Shown: positions 12,060-23,303, numbered from the stretch's first letter. The stretch: DNA of 64,000 nucleotides from Sycobia sp. Sy_11 (GCA_018907035.1 JACCIC010000003.1:1087501-1151500); one strand, 5' to 3'. Program-made: numbers and translations. The notes: generated from the sequence alone by a model not told the origin.

Positions 12060-12640
12060 TACTGGTCTTTGCCGTGTTCGTTCGAAAATGGATTAATTAT
12101 GATAATCCTAAATGCATTATATCAAATAAAAAGCCTGAACAGACAACCCAATCGATGCCAAAATGAAATATTTACGTAAAGAAGGTCATGCTCTGCACAA
12201 GATGGGATCAAAAGGGTTTTATATACTAGGAACTGTTTCCGAGTGGTGAAACCATCAAAGGACTTTTGTATGGAACTCAAATTATTCATTTGAAGCAAAC
12301 ATTACAGAAAAAACGGCTAGAATATGAGACTAGGCATGAGTCCGTCATTGTTCATCACGATAACGCTCAGCCACATGTTGCGACTTTGGTGAAAAACTAT
12401 TTTGAGAATAGTGGATTAGAAATTCTGCCTTACCCGCCTTACAGTCCAAACTTGGCACCATCTGATTACAAATTATTTCGATCAATGCAGAACGCTCTTA
12501 CGGGAATACGATTCAGTTCAGTAGAGGAAATCAAAAATTGGTTAGATACGGTCATGGGCTAAAAAGGCAAGAAATTTTTTTGGCCTGGAATTCATAAAAT
12601 AACAGAAAAATATGAAAAAGTTATACCTTACGATGGGTGG
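12060..12640 (+). pseudogene. Mariner transposase, C-terminal catalytic half
   Basis: The region begins near WINYDNPK at about 12090, passes through frame breaks with a recognisable VKKVMLCTRWDQKG segment around 12180-12215, and opens into a 98-residue frame at 12266-12562. That frame keeps VHHDNAQPHV (second catalytic aspartate) and PYSPNLAPSDYKLF (third catalytic aspartate). After a stop, the typical C-terminus continues (KFFWPGIHKITEKYEKVIPYDGWYFE-like) to about 12640. The first aspartate region and the N-terminal DNA-binding domain are absent or scrambled, so it cannot be active. The WIxYDNPK and LAPSDYxLF style fits the mellifera/irritans-type mariners, unlike the half at 9.4 kb. Terminal repeats were not identified. 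Confidence 0.9.
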
Positions 12641-12982
12641 TACTTTGAAACATGGATTTATGTAACCATATTTTTATAATAAATTCACAAATATTGAAAA
12701 AAATATTGAATACTTAAATTATAAAAAATCTCGTTCTGTTTTACAGTTCTTACTGCCCTATTTCCTCTTCGTGCACGAACGCTAACATTGTGCGAGCGGT
12801 ACTAATAGCGTTAATAATAAGCGTAATATACTTATTGTATAATAAATTAATTTATACTTCTTTGATTGTCATTACAATTACATTATTTTATAAGTAAATT
12901 GTATTTGTAACATTCACACTCTCGTTAAAATAACACTAATTTTAAACGTTAATAATGATATCAATTTAAATGAAGATAGTCC
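12641..12982. other. AT-rich spacer 3' of mariner relic
   Basis: May include the degraded 3' end of the mariner. No inverted-repeat partner was found. Confidence 0.4.
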
Positions 12983-13030
12983 GACTAACATTATAATTGT
13001 ATTAGGTTATAATACAATTATAATTATGTC
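12983..13030. repeat. AT-rich hairpin
   Basis: ATAATTGTATTA at 12993-13004 pairs exactly with 13010-13021 around a 5-base loop. The stem continues imperfectly to a GACTAACAT/ATTATGTC outer pair. It may be a minimal palindromic MITE. Confidence 0.75.
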
Positions 13031-13374
13031 AGATTTTACCCCAGATTATTTGTAATTTTAAAGTTTTGGATTTTATACGGTTTATTGGTTTTTATAATCA
13101 TATTTATTTGTAAAAATACTGTAAAACCGATATAAATACTTATTGATTAAATATACGTCAATAGATGTAAATAAAAATTGCCATATCATTATTATGATTT
13201 TATATAAATTTATATTTGTATAAAACATTACTTTTAATGGTCAGTTATATTTTTTTCTACTAATATACTATAAAGAGTTCGTTTAAAAATATTATGCTTA
13301 CCATACGAGCCTTGGATACCTATATTAATATTAAATATTTATTACAGGCCTATACAAACGTATGCTAGCGTATT
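13031..13374. other. AT-rich spacer
   Basis: No structure recognised. Confidence 0.45.
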
Positions 13375-13689
13375 AGCTTATACCGTCTAAAGCTCTCTGG
13401 ATTGCCATAGTTGTGCCGCACTTACGCCCGTGCTAAAGTGGATACTCCTGCCTACGATATGTATGTAGTGCATGGACGCTGACAATCAAAGCTAAAATAC
13501 AAACGTTCTTATATAGGCTCGTACTGGAATAAAGATATATAGCAAGCTTCTATAAGCGGGGGAAGAAGGCGTCAAAGTGGTCGCACCGTGGAAAAGAAGA
13601 AATAGTGATCCACCCCATGATGCACTAAATATGAAAGTCACTATCGGCCACGCCTCGAATTCAAACGTACGAAACGAGCTTTTATAAAC
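13375..13689. other. GC-balanced unique block
   Basis: About 310 bases of mixed composition with CpGs, ending at a TA tract. No ORF and no repeat relation to the rest of the window was seen. Function is unknown. Confidence 0.3.

Positions 13690-13736
<47 letters not shown>
13690..13736. repeat. (TA)n microsatellite
   Basis: About 47 bases of TA, followed by two TATAT interruptions. Confidence 0.98.
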
Positions 13737-13742
<6 letters not shown>

Positions 13743-13960
13743 TATATTATACGTATACTGAACTTCACGGGATGTGCAGTGAATAGATATAATATAATAT
13801 CGGTACGTATCTAATGCTAGATAAATTTTCAGTATTCGTTCTCTGACTATCCTTTCCTTGAGAAGCTTTTTCTAAGTCGCGCATATACGAATGATATATA
13901 TTATTGTACATATAAGAAAACATTAAAGAAGGCAGAGAGGGAGAATAGAAATTAGATGAG

Positions 13961-13962
<2 letters not shown>

Positions 13963-13999
<37 letters not shown>
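13963..13999. repeat. (TA)n microsatellite
   Basis: 37 bases of TA directly abutting the repeat copy at 14005. Confidence 0.97.
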
Positions 14000-14002
<3 letters not shown>

Positions 14003-14004
14003 CT

Positions 14005-14110
14005 ATAATAATTAAATTCCAACTAGGAGATCGGTAATGAGTAGGAAACATCGTATACGAAGATTGTAGGCATTTTGAAAAGTAGCAAATAGTTATTGCC
14101 GTACCTGCCA
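14005..14110 (+). repeat. Dispersed repeat, GGGTGTCC-family copy (5' truncated)
   Basis: AGATCGGTAATGAGTAGG at 14027 and the following TATACGAAGATTGTAGGCAT, AGCAAATAGTTATTG and CTGCCAATG segments align, at roughly three quarters identity, with the minus strand of 50465-50370. The GGGTGTCC terminus present in the other two copies is replaced by the adjoining TA tract. Confidence 0.75.
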
Positions 14111-14845
14111 ATGCAACTTCCCCTGCTTATTGTCGGTCTTGTTATCTACTAATCTACTGTATTAGTTAGTCCAACTTACAGAAATAAAACCTATCCTCCC
14201 GCTTTCGCACATGTAGAAACTGGAACTTTGTTAGTCAATGTCGCGCAGCCTGCACACTTGCATAAACTAACAACCACATCATGCAAGTATACAGTCGCAG
14301 CCATAATATGAATATCAGGCAGCCACAATGTCTTGGTTCACATCTTCGCCCGCAATCTATATGGGATGAGATTCACTCTCTATCGGATCGGATAGCTGGC
14401 AGTAACACTGAGTGTATGTGTATATGTTAAAATTCATTAATTATTATTCCAAATGATTTATATATTACTTAATAATGTGTATAAATAATTATTTCTGTTT
14501 AATATACAATATTATTGTTACTTTTCAGCCACGCGCTACCCACGTATCGGATGCATCGAAATCCCCAAAATTAGTTTTTTGCAAAAACTGCGGTGTCGTT
14601 ATAAATTATATTATATGAATAAGGTGAAGAGGAATGTACGAAAAAACAGAAAAATCGATCTATATAGTCGAGAGGGAGGTAAGTTGGGTGGTGCTACTGG
14701 TTTTTTAACCTTTAAAAGACCGCCATTTGATGGTTTTCATTCCCCTACAAAAAATGGGTAAAAATGCTATCTCATATCAGAAATTGATCATAGCGGAAGG
14801 ATCGATTATATATCGAATCCAGCGAGGGGCGATAGAGGTGATCTC
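14111..14845. other. Mixed spacer
   Basis: 14111-14410 is GC-balanced with no ORF. The rest is AT-rich. A 60-codon plus frame at 14579-14761 has no recognisable motif. Confidence 0.4.
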
Positions 14846-14856
14846 CCCTCTCTCAC

Positions 14857-14904
<48 letters not shown>

Positions 14905-14912
14905 TCTCTCTC
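14846..14912. repeat. (CT)n microsatellite
   Basis: About 67 bases of CT with one extra C. Confidence 0.97.
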
Positions 14913-16059
14913 GCCTCCAAAATTATAAGGTGCGAAAATAAATGTAATAATCCGAATGCATGATAGGATGGATTCTTTCTTTTTTAAAATGATAAAATAT
15001 GCATTCATAATGTTTTAAACATGGCTACAATCAACTATAAATACAGGAAGACTTTAGTACTTATATTAGTAAATCTACATTCCAATTAAAATCTAGATTA
15101 GAACTCCATTAGATAGATTTGCGAAAAATAAGCTCAAGCAAAAATTGGAATTCGTATCATGGAGAAAAATTACATAATGGAAGCATTTGAAAAACAATGT
15201 TTAAACAAATGGTTGAATGTTCATTTCTGCCTTGCCTTTTTATTTTCTTATTTCCTCCATTTTCGGAATTCTCTATCAGGGTGTGTCTTTAATTACACCC
15301 GCGAATTGTAACAGCTAGCGCGTAGATAATGCAGTTATGTTTGCTTTTATCCTGTACTGCAAATTCTTTGGTACCTTTCGTTTTTGTTATTTTTCAAATA
15401 CGTTGATGTTTCTCATGTGTATACAAAAGTAGGAAAATAGATATTCTTTTCATTAATGATGATGCCGTCGTCGTTCCCTGTGGTCTAAGTTTACCGACCT
15501 ACAGAAGAACACTTAATCTTTTTCAAATGCATATTACTTCAGTTTTCTTAATTAAAATGAGAAAAAATACACGTGAGCGGACGATAACGATCTAACTATA
15601 ACACTTCACATTATATATGTTTTATTACAAATAAAATTTAGAAAAGTATAAATAATTTAACACTTTGAAAAATTACTAAAAGAATTAGAATGAATTGCTT
15701 CTAATATCTGTATTTGGCACGCCATTTCCCCCTCCCCTACGACCCATTCCTTGATCCATCACTTATACTTTGAGTTTCCGCCCCGAGACGGTGAAGCGTA
15801 TATTAAAATTTCTTATTCCAAATAAAGTTGATCTATTGACATGGATGAAAGTTTCATAAAACAATTATTCAGTTCCCTGGAAAATAAATGGTGAATACAA
15901 ATTATTAGTTTAGCGGTCCTCTAATGGACTATTATTATATATAGTCGGCCAATCAAACATTCGTGTTGCAAATTTTTTCGATAAAAAAGTATATCTTAAA
16001 AATTAATTATCATTTCTTTTATTGATTATTTAAAATTTTGAATGAGCAAGTTTAATCAT

Positions 16060-16061
<2 letters not shown>
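14913..16061. other. AT-rich spacer
   Basis: No ORF of note and no inverted repeats recognised. 15460-15520 and 15715-15800 are locally GC-balanced. Confidence 0.45.

Positions 16062-16112
<51 letters not shown>
16062..16112. repeat. (TA)n microsatellite
   Basis: About 51 bases of TA. Confidence 0.98.
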
Positions 16113-16115
<3 letters not shown>

Positions 16116-19019
16116 TCTATAATGAATATAAATAAATAGAACATTCTTTGGTAAAGATGATGACATCTGTAATTTGTATTAAAGAATATTAAGAATATTA
16201 GAGTTATTGCATGCTTAGTAGTAATTTCAGTAAAATATGAAGTATGCAAACGGAATTGTTTTTTTTTAAGTATACAATTTTCATATTTCTTTATTGAAAA
16301 AATTTAAAGTTTTATATTATACATTTTTTCAAAATTCTTTTTACTATAATCTTCAGAAGAAAATAAGGATTGATTCTTATCGCCAAAGATGTGAAATACG
16401 ATTATCTATAACATTCAATTTCTGAGCTTTCAGTAACTCTTGCGCTCTGCACTAAAAGATGAAGAAGGAGTAAAAATCTTTCATTCATTAATTTTTTTTT
16501 TATTGAATATAGAAAAATTCGATTTAAATTTATTTAAATTAACGTCAAATCAATATTAAAAAAAAATATTCATCCTCAAAATGGAAAGCTGCAATACTTA
16601 AGTTGTATTTATCTAATTTTTTCAAAGTTATGACCATAACTATCTGTCGAATGTCCCCGAACCTATTAATCATATTCACAGGCTTGCATCAATCAAGATA
16701 TTCTCAATATATTCGTAAAGAAAAGTAGGTGGGCCGCTTTTAGTTTTCGCGCTATTTGTCAATGTTTGACAATCAATCGGAAACAGAGGATTCGCGTCAT
16801 CATTCGGGAGGTTGATCTTAAAAAAGCAGACAGAGGCTTTTCGTATTTCTGTATTTCTGACTGGCTCTTCAACATTGGTGAATAGCACGAGAACTATTAG
16901 AATATAATTGATACAGGCGTAGTAATATATTAAGTAGGTAGTAATAGTTTGGTAAAATCCTCTGTAAGACGAACGAAACTGATGCGACACCAGAGATGCT
17001 ATAGTGTATTTATGAATATTAAGTTAATCACGAATCCTTTTTTTACTATAATAAAAAAGGATTCATTGTTTAAAAAACCTTTATACCAGTAAAAAAGAAG
17101 GTGGGATAATAGCATGAATGGTATTTTATTTGGTTAAAAAATTCTTTAATATAATTTTTTCCCTCATTTCAACACATTTCGACACTCTATATATAATAGT
17201 ATTGTACGCTTGTAATTATATCGAGAAAAATGTCTATACATACGAATAGTTTCGCAATACGCGTGCCAGTTTCATACTGCAATCCCTGTGCTTTTTTTTC
17301 TTTTACTTTCCGTCTCTTACACTCGTTATTTATCTCATTCACGGGCCGATTTTTTCTTCTCCTAACCTTCTGCATGCGTTGCTCAACTTCCTGTAGCGCG
17401 CGCGCATTATTATACCACCGCGGGGCCTTACAAAGTGTTTACAGCAATAGTATGTAATTGCTCTTTACTATTATTCTTCACCCCTCTACTTCGTTGTTGT
17501 CTCTTGTTCTGTAGATACAGTCTATTATAGAGTTTGAAATAAATATTAAATTATGATAAGTATTTTTATAAGTGTGAGTGTGCGCGCACGTGTAAAAATA
17601 TTTAGGCAGCTTATTTAATTCATAATATTTTCGATCTCAATTGAATTTTTTATTCATTTCGCATACATGCTACATGATATATATATACACATATACAGCT
17701 AGTATATGTAGAAACCGTAAATGAAAACGACGCTAAATAACTTTTATCCCAATGCCCCCGATGGAAACGAGTCAATCCTATCGAAAAGTCTAAATCAATT
17801 TGAAGTCTATCGTTTCAAATTTTTTGTCCAAAATTCATGGATATATGTATGTATGCAGATAAAGTTTAACAAGGAGAGTGCCCTGAATTGCGAATTACAG
17901 ATTATAATAAGAAAAATGTATTGTATTTTTTCCTTATTTTGTTTTTTGTATTTATTAAATCAATTATTTATAACTTGTTAACATATTAACTACTATTATA
18001 ATTTTATAAAATAAAAATAATTATTTAGCCGCACTAAGTTTATTGAATTAAAGCATGCGGGCGCGATGTTGCACAAACAGTCTGGCCGTAACCAATGTAG
18101 ATACATATATCAATGAAACAACCTTTAAATAAGTGCAATATTAATGTATAAAATATGAATTTAAACTATAATTTAAGGTAAAATTGAGAAATTAACTTCA
18201 ATGCTACATTATATGTCAATATTGCACACACTTGTAGATTATTTGATGTTCGATTCCGTGAAGTCTTCACAGAATGAGGATCATGGATAATAATAATAGG
18301 AGGGGGTGAGAAAATGATCCTTGGTATTTAACTGATTAATAAAGTCAGTAATCTTAAATATTACAAATTAACTCTAATTTATTGCATTATGTAACTTAAA
18401 AGTATTATAATTGTAATTAATAATGTACCGATTAATAGTATAGGTCGTTAGTAATTAACTTATCTATTATCGATCTTCTATTATTGATAGAAAAAACATG
18501 GGTTTGACTTAAACATCTAATCTTAAAAAGCTTATTCTACATATATGTAGGTGTTAATGTTAACGGCTTGATACATTGTTAATCTTTATTATAATCAATG
18601 ACACGCAAAGAAATATATGCACGTTGAAAATAATTAGAAAAAATTTTGTTTCGGTTCACGAAAAATTAATTATAAGGTACATATGTATAAATTTACATTA
18701 GTTGAGTACTACTAATGGCAATACTGATTTTAATTTATCTTATATATTAGAAAATTTCTATATTATTCACTGAAATTGAAAAGATAAGTATTTCATCATA
18801 ACTATAAACCCTCTTTTGAAAACGAATCGATCATAAATAAAAAATCTGATGGATCCAGATTATCTGTATAAATATAATATGACCCCCCCCCCCGTCAGCG
18901 TAATTCAACATCGACGTATGCGCACCAAGTCTATATATAATATTATAACGCTAAGAAACTTTCCTCGTATACCGAGCGAACTTCCCAATCTGTGTAATAA
19001 GCGGAGTCCTTTGTAATAT
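16113..19019. other. AT-rich spacer
   Basis: Nothing gene-like. It contains the hairpin at 17032-17064, a run of 11 C at 18883-18893, and an isolated GTTCGATTCC at 18253 (B-box-like, but with no A box upstream). The 86- and 104-codon frames at 17721-17981 and 16676-16990 resemble no family I know. Confidence 0.45.
17032..17064. repeat. 12-bp perfect hairpin
   Basis: GAATCCTTTTTT at 17032-17043 pairs with AAAAAAGGATTC at 17053-17064 around a 9-base loop. Confidence 0.85.
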
Positions 19020-19570
19020 AATTGAGTTTCCCAAAGTCTCCGCACGCGTACTTGGTAATGTGTGCGCGCGCGTTTTACATCAAAGCGCATAGACCCGTAT
19101 GAGTGCTTTGCGCAGAAAGGAAAAGAGGAGCGGGGGACATCGCGTCACACTCGACGAGTCTCTATTATAAAAATTGCAACAAAAAAATCCCTGTGCATAG
19201 TAGGACGAGAAATTTCCACAAATTTGTCTCCCCCTTTACCCCCCTCCCCTGCAAGAGTAGGTCTATAATATAAAGTTTCGATCGGCCGCACGCGATGCGC
19301 GCGCAATAGTACGCCGGGCGATGAAATCTTTATATATATTTTTTTTATGACAACACTTTTACGCAAAGCATTTCCCGTGCGTTATCGCTCGCTTAATAGA
19401 GGTGCAGCGCTTATATTGTTTGAAGCATTGTGTACAGGCGGTCTTCGTGCCGCCTGCGGCTATTATACACGGGCTAATTGGTTTTTCTTAAAGAATAGAA
19501 TACTGACAGATTTGCATGAGAATTTCCGTCATAGTCGGACACTGCGGAGCACGTAATGTATAGATGCAAA
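19020..19570. other. CpG-rich unique block
   Basis: About 550 bases with many CpG and CGCG motifs and a C-rich stretch at 19231-19254. It also has a short hairpin (AGGCGG...CCGCCT near 19437-19456) and a TAATTGG homeodomain-type core near 19474. Overlapping frames on both strands of 61-73 codons are composition artefacts. It is a candidate conserved regulatory block by composition only. Confidence 0.3.
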
Positions 19571-19719
19571 AATAGATTTACAGACAGTGTGGTTCTAAAC
19601 GTGTTTAGAGAATATTTTTATGTTTAAAAGGTGACACATGTTTTATTATTCTATATATAATATATTTGTATATTATCTAAAGGCACTTATTAATTGAATA
19701 CTTGAGGTAGAATTCCGAA

Positions 19720-19920
19720 AAACTCATCTTTACCGATTGCATATATAAATATAAAGAGAATAATATTCGGCCACACCACCACCGATACCACGGGGAACTC
19801 CTGTGACGGGATGATTCAATTTTTCTCCAGAAATATCACAAATAGAACAAAAAATATGTATTTTGGCGATATATATAAATTTTGTTTGAAATATTTTTCA
19901 CATGTTTCTTTTTGTTCTAC
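19720..19920 (+). repeat. Core of the 550-bp MITE family, truncated copy
   Basis: ATTCGGCCACACCACCACCG at about 19765 and CTCCAGAAATATCA near 19825-19838 align with the core of the complete element at 28491-28570 and with the minus strand of 58999-58921. No flanking terminal repeats are seen on this copy. Confidence 0.8.
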
Positions 19921-19999
19921 TCAAATTCGAATATCTTCGTTTTGATAAGGTTTTTAACGAATTTATTCATAAAAATTACATTTCCGATATAAGCCAGCA

Positions 20000-20880
20000 C
20001 ATTATTCATCGAATTAACACCCCGAAACACAAGTACAATATGATCATATTTGACTCGGACTGATGCATTTAGCCTCCGCGCGTAAACTGAATCGATAAAT
20101 TTTTTTTGCCTTTTTGGCACAACCTTTCTTGATGGCTGTGAAATTTAAGCACCATATCTCCATTAGTGTGTGTTTATCGTTTGTTTACGGTCAATATGGA
20201 GTACTATTTACTACGAAATCTGGCGAATACGGTGGCTGAGCGATGACTTTCATTTCGTGTTTGGCCAAAAAATCGGACACAACAATGTTGGAATGTGCCG
20301 GCGCATTGTCGAGATGAAAAAACCATGAATTGTCTGCCCACAAATCCGGTCGTTTACCACGAATTGCTTCACTTAGACGCCTCAAAACGGCTGAATAGTA
20401 CTCCTTATCTGCTCGTTTAACCTCCTGGTAAACCACTCGACGGTAATCGAAATAAAATTATGAGTATCGCCTTGATTTTCGATGGATCGGCGACATGCAT
20501 GAGGCAAGTTTTCGACGACTTCATGACCTTCACTGAATGCTTTGTGCCACTCAAATACTTGTGGTCGTGATAAAGTAGACTCCCTAAAACACTTCTGCAA
20601 CATTTTCAACGATTCCGTCGCCGTAATTCCATTGGTAACACAACATTTTATACAAACTCGTTGATCGACTTTTTTTTGCATTATCAATATCGCCAGACAA
20701 AATTTTTGCGTCGTAAACAAACAGCTGACAAACACACACTAATGGAGATATGGCGTTAAAATTTCACACGGACGTCAAGAAAGGTTGTACCAATATAGGA
20801 AAAAAAATTACGCGCGGAGTTTAAATTCACCGGCTCAAATTTCATCATATAGTATTTCAAATTTTCATCGTAATCATGGA
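20000..20880 (-). mobile_element. Internally deleted mariner with about 170-bp terminal inverted repeats
   Basis: The left arm (20000-20189) and right arm (20711-20880) are imperfect inverted repeats. They share CTCCGCGCGTAA, the run GGYACAACCTTTCTTGA and CATATCTCCATTAGTGTGTG. The 520-base interior is a shrunken mariner transposase on the minus strand. The arms are far longer than the roughly 30-bp repeats of most mariners. This looks like a non-autonomous derivative that could have been mobilised in trans. Target TA duplications were not resolved. Confidence 0.88.
20191..20681 (-). pseudogene. Mariner transposase with central and C-terminal deletions
   Basis: Starting at the ATG at 20681, the minus strand reads MQKKVDQRVCIKCCVTNGIT, then the mariner N-terminal helix-turn-helix with ESLKMLQKCF and VFEWHKAFSEGHEVVENLPHACRRS (about residues 20-70). 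Roughly 110 residues are then missing. After a frame change the catalytic domain resumes with KEYYSAVLRRLSEAIRGKRPDLW, HLDNAPAHSNIV (second catalytic aspartate) and IAQPPYSPDF, where it ends abruptly at the right-hand inverted repeat. The first aspartate and the C-terminal third are lost. It is the same mariner group as the half at 9.4 kb. Transposition from this copy is impossible without help. Confidence 0.9.
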
Positions 20881-21471
20881 TAGATGCTTTATTATAAGAA
20901 TGTTAATCCTTAGTTGGAATTGATAAGAAAATAGTAGGGCTGTTCATTTTATACAAGTGTTCCTATTAAATCGACATAAATTCACAATAAAAATTTTAAA
21001 TTAGTATTTAAATTATGAATAAAAATTGCTTTAAAAAGTTATAGTACGTTATGTTCTTATTCAAAATGAAAATTGTATTTGCAAAAAGCAAGTTTGCTCT
21101 TTTCAATTGAATAAGAACCCGTTTGTCCTTAATATAAATGTTTGACCTTTTTTCATTTTGACACACCTTAGGCGGGGGCTCTTGAATCTCCGTTATTGAA
21201 ACCGTTATTCCTGCGCCAAGTATTCCCAAACCGTTTTTCACCAAACCTTAATTTTCAATGAACCTTATTCCCAAAAGAAAATTCTTCAAAGTTAGAAAAA
21301 ACGTAATAATATAAACAAGAACAGATGAATGTTTGCATTTATTTAAAATTTAATGCGATATTCATCTTTTATTAAGCAAGTAAGAATATTATTGTTTCTT
21401 TAAATATTCTTAATATATTTCAAAGTTGAATAACTATGTGAGTAAGTAATTTTAATTTATAAAAAATTAAT

Positions 21472-21472
<1 letters not shown>
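20881..21472. other. AT-rich spacer
   Basis: A 78-codon minus frame at 21008-21244 shows no known motif. Nothing else was seen. Confidence 0.4.

Positions 21473-21520
<48 letters not shown>
21473..21520. repeat. (TA)n microsatellite
   Basis: 48 bases of TA. Confidence 0.98.
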
Positions 21521-21525
<5 letters not shown>

Positions 21526-22554
21526 AGAAAAAACTGCATTTGAGAATCATCCACTTTGGTAAAAAAGCTTTTAAAATAGCAACTATGGGACTAATTGATT
21601 TGGGAATAATAGTTTTGGTACTCCAAGATCCCCCTGACCTTACTACTAACTTAAATAATCTTGAAAGCATTTGGATAATGTTTTCTCATATAATAGTAAA
21701 AATTTTACCAGTATTTTAAAGTATTTTTCTATTATAATTTAAATGCGTGATAGAAAAACTTTATTTTGCAATACTTTCACCAACGATAAAAATTCAAAAG
21801 CATCTTTTCAGGTATTAAAAATTTATTATAATGAAGAATGAAAACTAACGTAAGAAATCATAAATTTTTGTCAGCACTTTTACATATTTTATAAACTTCT
21901 AATATGTTTTATATTTTAAAAATTCGGTTTCTTGTTATTTTTTAATATATGCATTTGCATATGAGCTGCATCTTTGATACTTCAAGGTGTCATTTTATAG
22001 ACGTTGATAATATCACAGAATTTTGTTCAATGAACATATTGTTTCGTTGGTCTTCAGAAAAAGAAAAAAATTGTTAGATTTATTTTCAATTAGTGGAAAA
22101 CTGATATATTATTTCAAATTTAGACGTAATAATTATAATTTTATCATAAAATAAAAGTAGTGCCGTATTTATATATTAGTATGTTATAAAAAAAAAATTT
22201 TGAACTTATAAGCTAAGGCAAAAAAAATAGTAATTTCCTTATAGGATATTCCTGGATAAATTCATACCATAAAATACATTCTTTTATTCTATTTTAAGAA
22301 ATAAACTGTACATTTTATAGTAATTATTGGAAATATAATCATGATATTATGTAGAAAAATACTTCATATAAATACTATATTTACTATTTTCTGTAACATG
22401 CAAATTATCTTTATTCAAGTCAAAAAAATCCCAGAGAAAACCCTTATTATTATGTGAAAATATTTTTTTTATTTAATAAGATTATCCGAGTTTAAACACC
22501 ACTATGTACGCTATAATTGGTTGCTAAGGGTAACCACTGGCCGCAACCTATACG
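21521..22554. other. AT-rich spacer
   Basis: Very AT-rich, with no ORF and no inverted repeat recognised. Confidence 0.45.
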
Positions 22555-22573
22555 ATCAACATTACTATATATA
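22555..22573 (+). repeat. 19-bp direct repeat, left copy
   Basis: ATCAACATTACTATATATA here recurs exactly at 23304-23322, on the other side of the palindromic element. It is a candidate target-site duplication. The last eight bases are low complexity. Confidence 0.6.
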
Positions 22574-22574
22574 C

Positions 22575-22624
<50 letters not shown>

Positions 22625-22628
<4 letters not shown>

Positions 22629-22677
22629 TAATAAATATTTTTTTATTGGTCTTACAGTCCAATCAATTCAATCCAAA

Positions 22678-22708
<31 letters not shown>

Positions 22709-23214
22709 TAAATAAAAATAAAAATAAAAATATAAAAATAAAAAAAATAAAAATTAAATAAAAATTAAATTAAAATTATAATGACAGTCAGACTGTCCTA
22801 GTTTACATTCACCCCCGTAGACTAATCTGAAAATAAAATATTAGCTGAAAAAATTCTTTGTTAGTAAAGTCCCTGATGAGGAGCCGTAGCGAGCTCGAAA
22901 CGTTGGACAAGTCTTCAATTAGGTAAGGGTGTTGGGGACAGTCAGACTGCACTTTACTAACAAAGAATTTTTTCAGCTAATATTTTATTTTCAGATTAGT
23001 CTACGGGGTGAATGTAAACAAGGAGAGTCTGACTGTCATTATAATTTTAATTTAATTTTTAATTTAATTTTATTTTAATTTTTATTTATTTTTATTTTTA
23101 ATTTTTATTTATTTTATTTTTTTTTTTTTATATTTTTATTTTTATTTTATTTTTATTTTATTTTTGGATTGAATTGATTGGACTGTAAGACCAATAAAAA
23201 ATATTTATTAATTT
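22625..23214. mobile_element. 590-bp palindromic element, Penelope-like by its ribozyme motif
   Basis: The left arm (22625-22870) and right arm (22951-23214) are near-perfect reverse complements. They share an outer ATTGGTCTTACAGTCC segment, a long (AAAAT)n stretch, GACAGTCAGACT, the TAGACTAATCTG segment and an innermost AGTAAAGT/ACTTTACT. The 80-base loop (22871-22950) holds a hammerhead-like motif. No reverse transcriptase or GIY-YIG endonuclease frame is present, so it is non-autonomous or a remnant. Penelope-like elements are known to carry hammerhead motifs and to occur in tandem or inverted arrangements. Assigning this element to them is inference. An RNA copy would fold into a very long hairpin. 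Confidence 0.75.
22869..22908 (+). ncRNA. Candidate minimal hammerhead ribozyme
   Basis: All invariant core elements occur in order and spacing. Stem I is GTCC (22869-22872) pairing with GGAC (22905-22908). The CTGATGA core is 22873-22879. Stem II is GAGC/GCTC after one bulged G, with an 8-base loop. The GAAA core is 22897-22900. Stem III is a very short self-complementary ACGT (22900-22903), followed by T at the cleavage position (22904). Such tiny, self-complementary stem III regions are known in hammerheads of Penelope-like elements and some satellites, where dimers can be the active form. The bulge in stem II and the 4-bp stem I may weaken it. Activity is unproven. Confidence 0.6.
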
Positions 23215-23246
23215 GTATATGGGCAATCGACAAAAGTACAATTCAA

Positions 23247-23250
<4 letters not shown>

Positions 23251-23299
<49 letters not shown>
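23251..23299. repeat. (TA)n microsatellite
   Basis: About 49 bases of TA between the palindrome and the second 19-bp direct repeat. A matching TA tract (22580-22624) lies on the left side. Confidence 0.97.
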
Positions 23300-23301
<2 letters not shown>

Positions 23302-23303
23302 AC

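Noticed and set aside
13751..13845. iab-4-like microRNA hairpin (ACGTATACTGAA with TTCAGTATTCGT downstream)
   Set aside because: Only the first 12 bases resemble the miRNA. The rest of both arms does not match a very conserved gene, and the loop is about 65 bases.
18245..18262. GTTCGATTCC as a tRNA or SINE B box
   Set aside because: No A box and no foldable tRNA around it.
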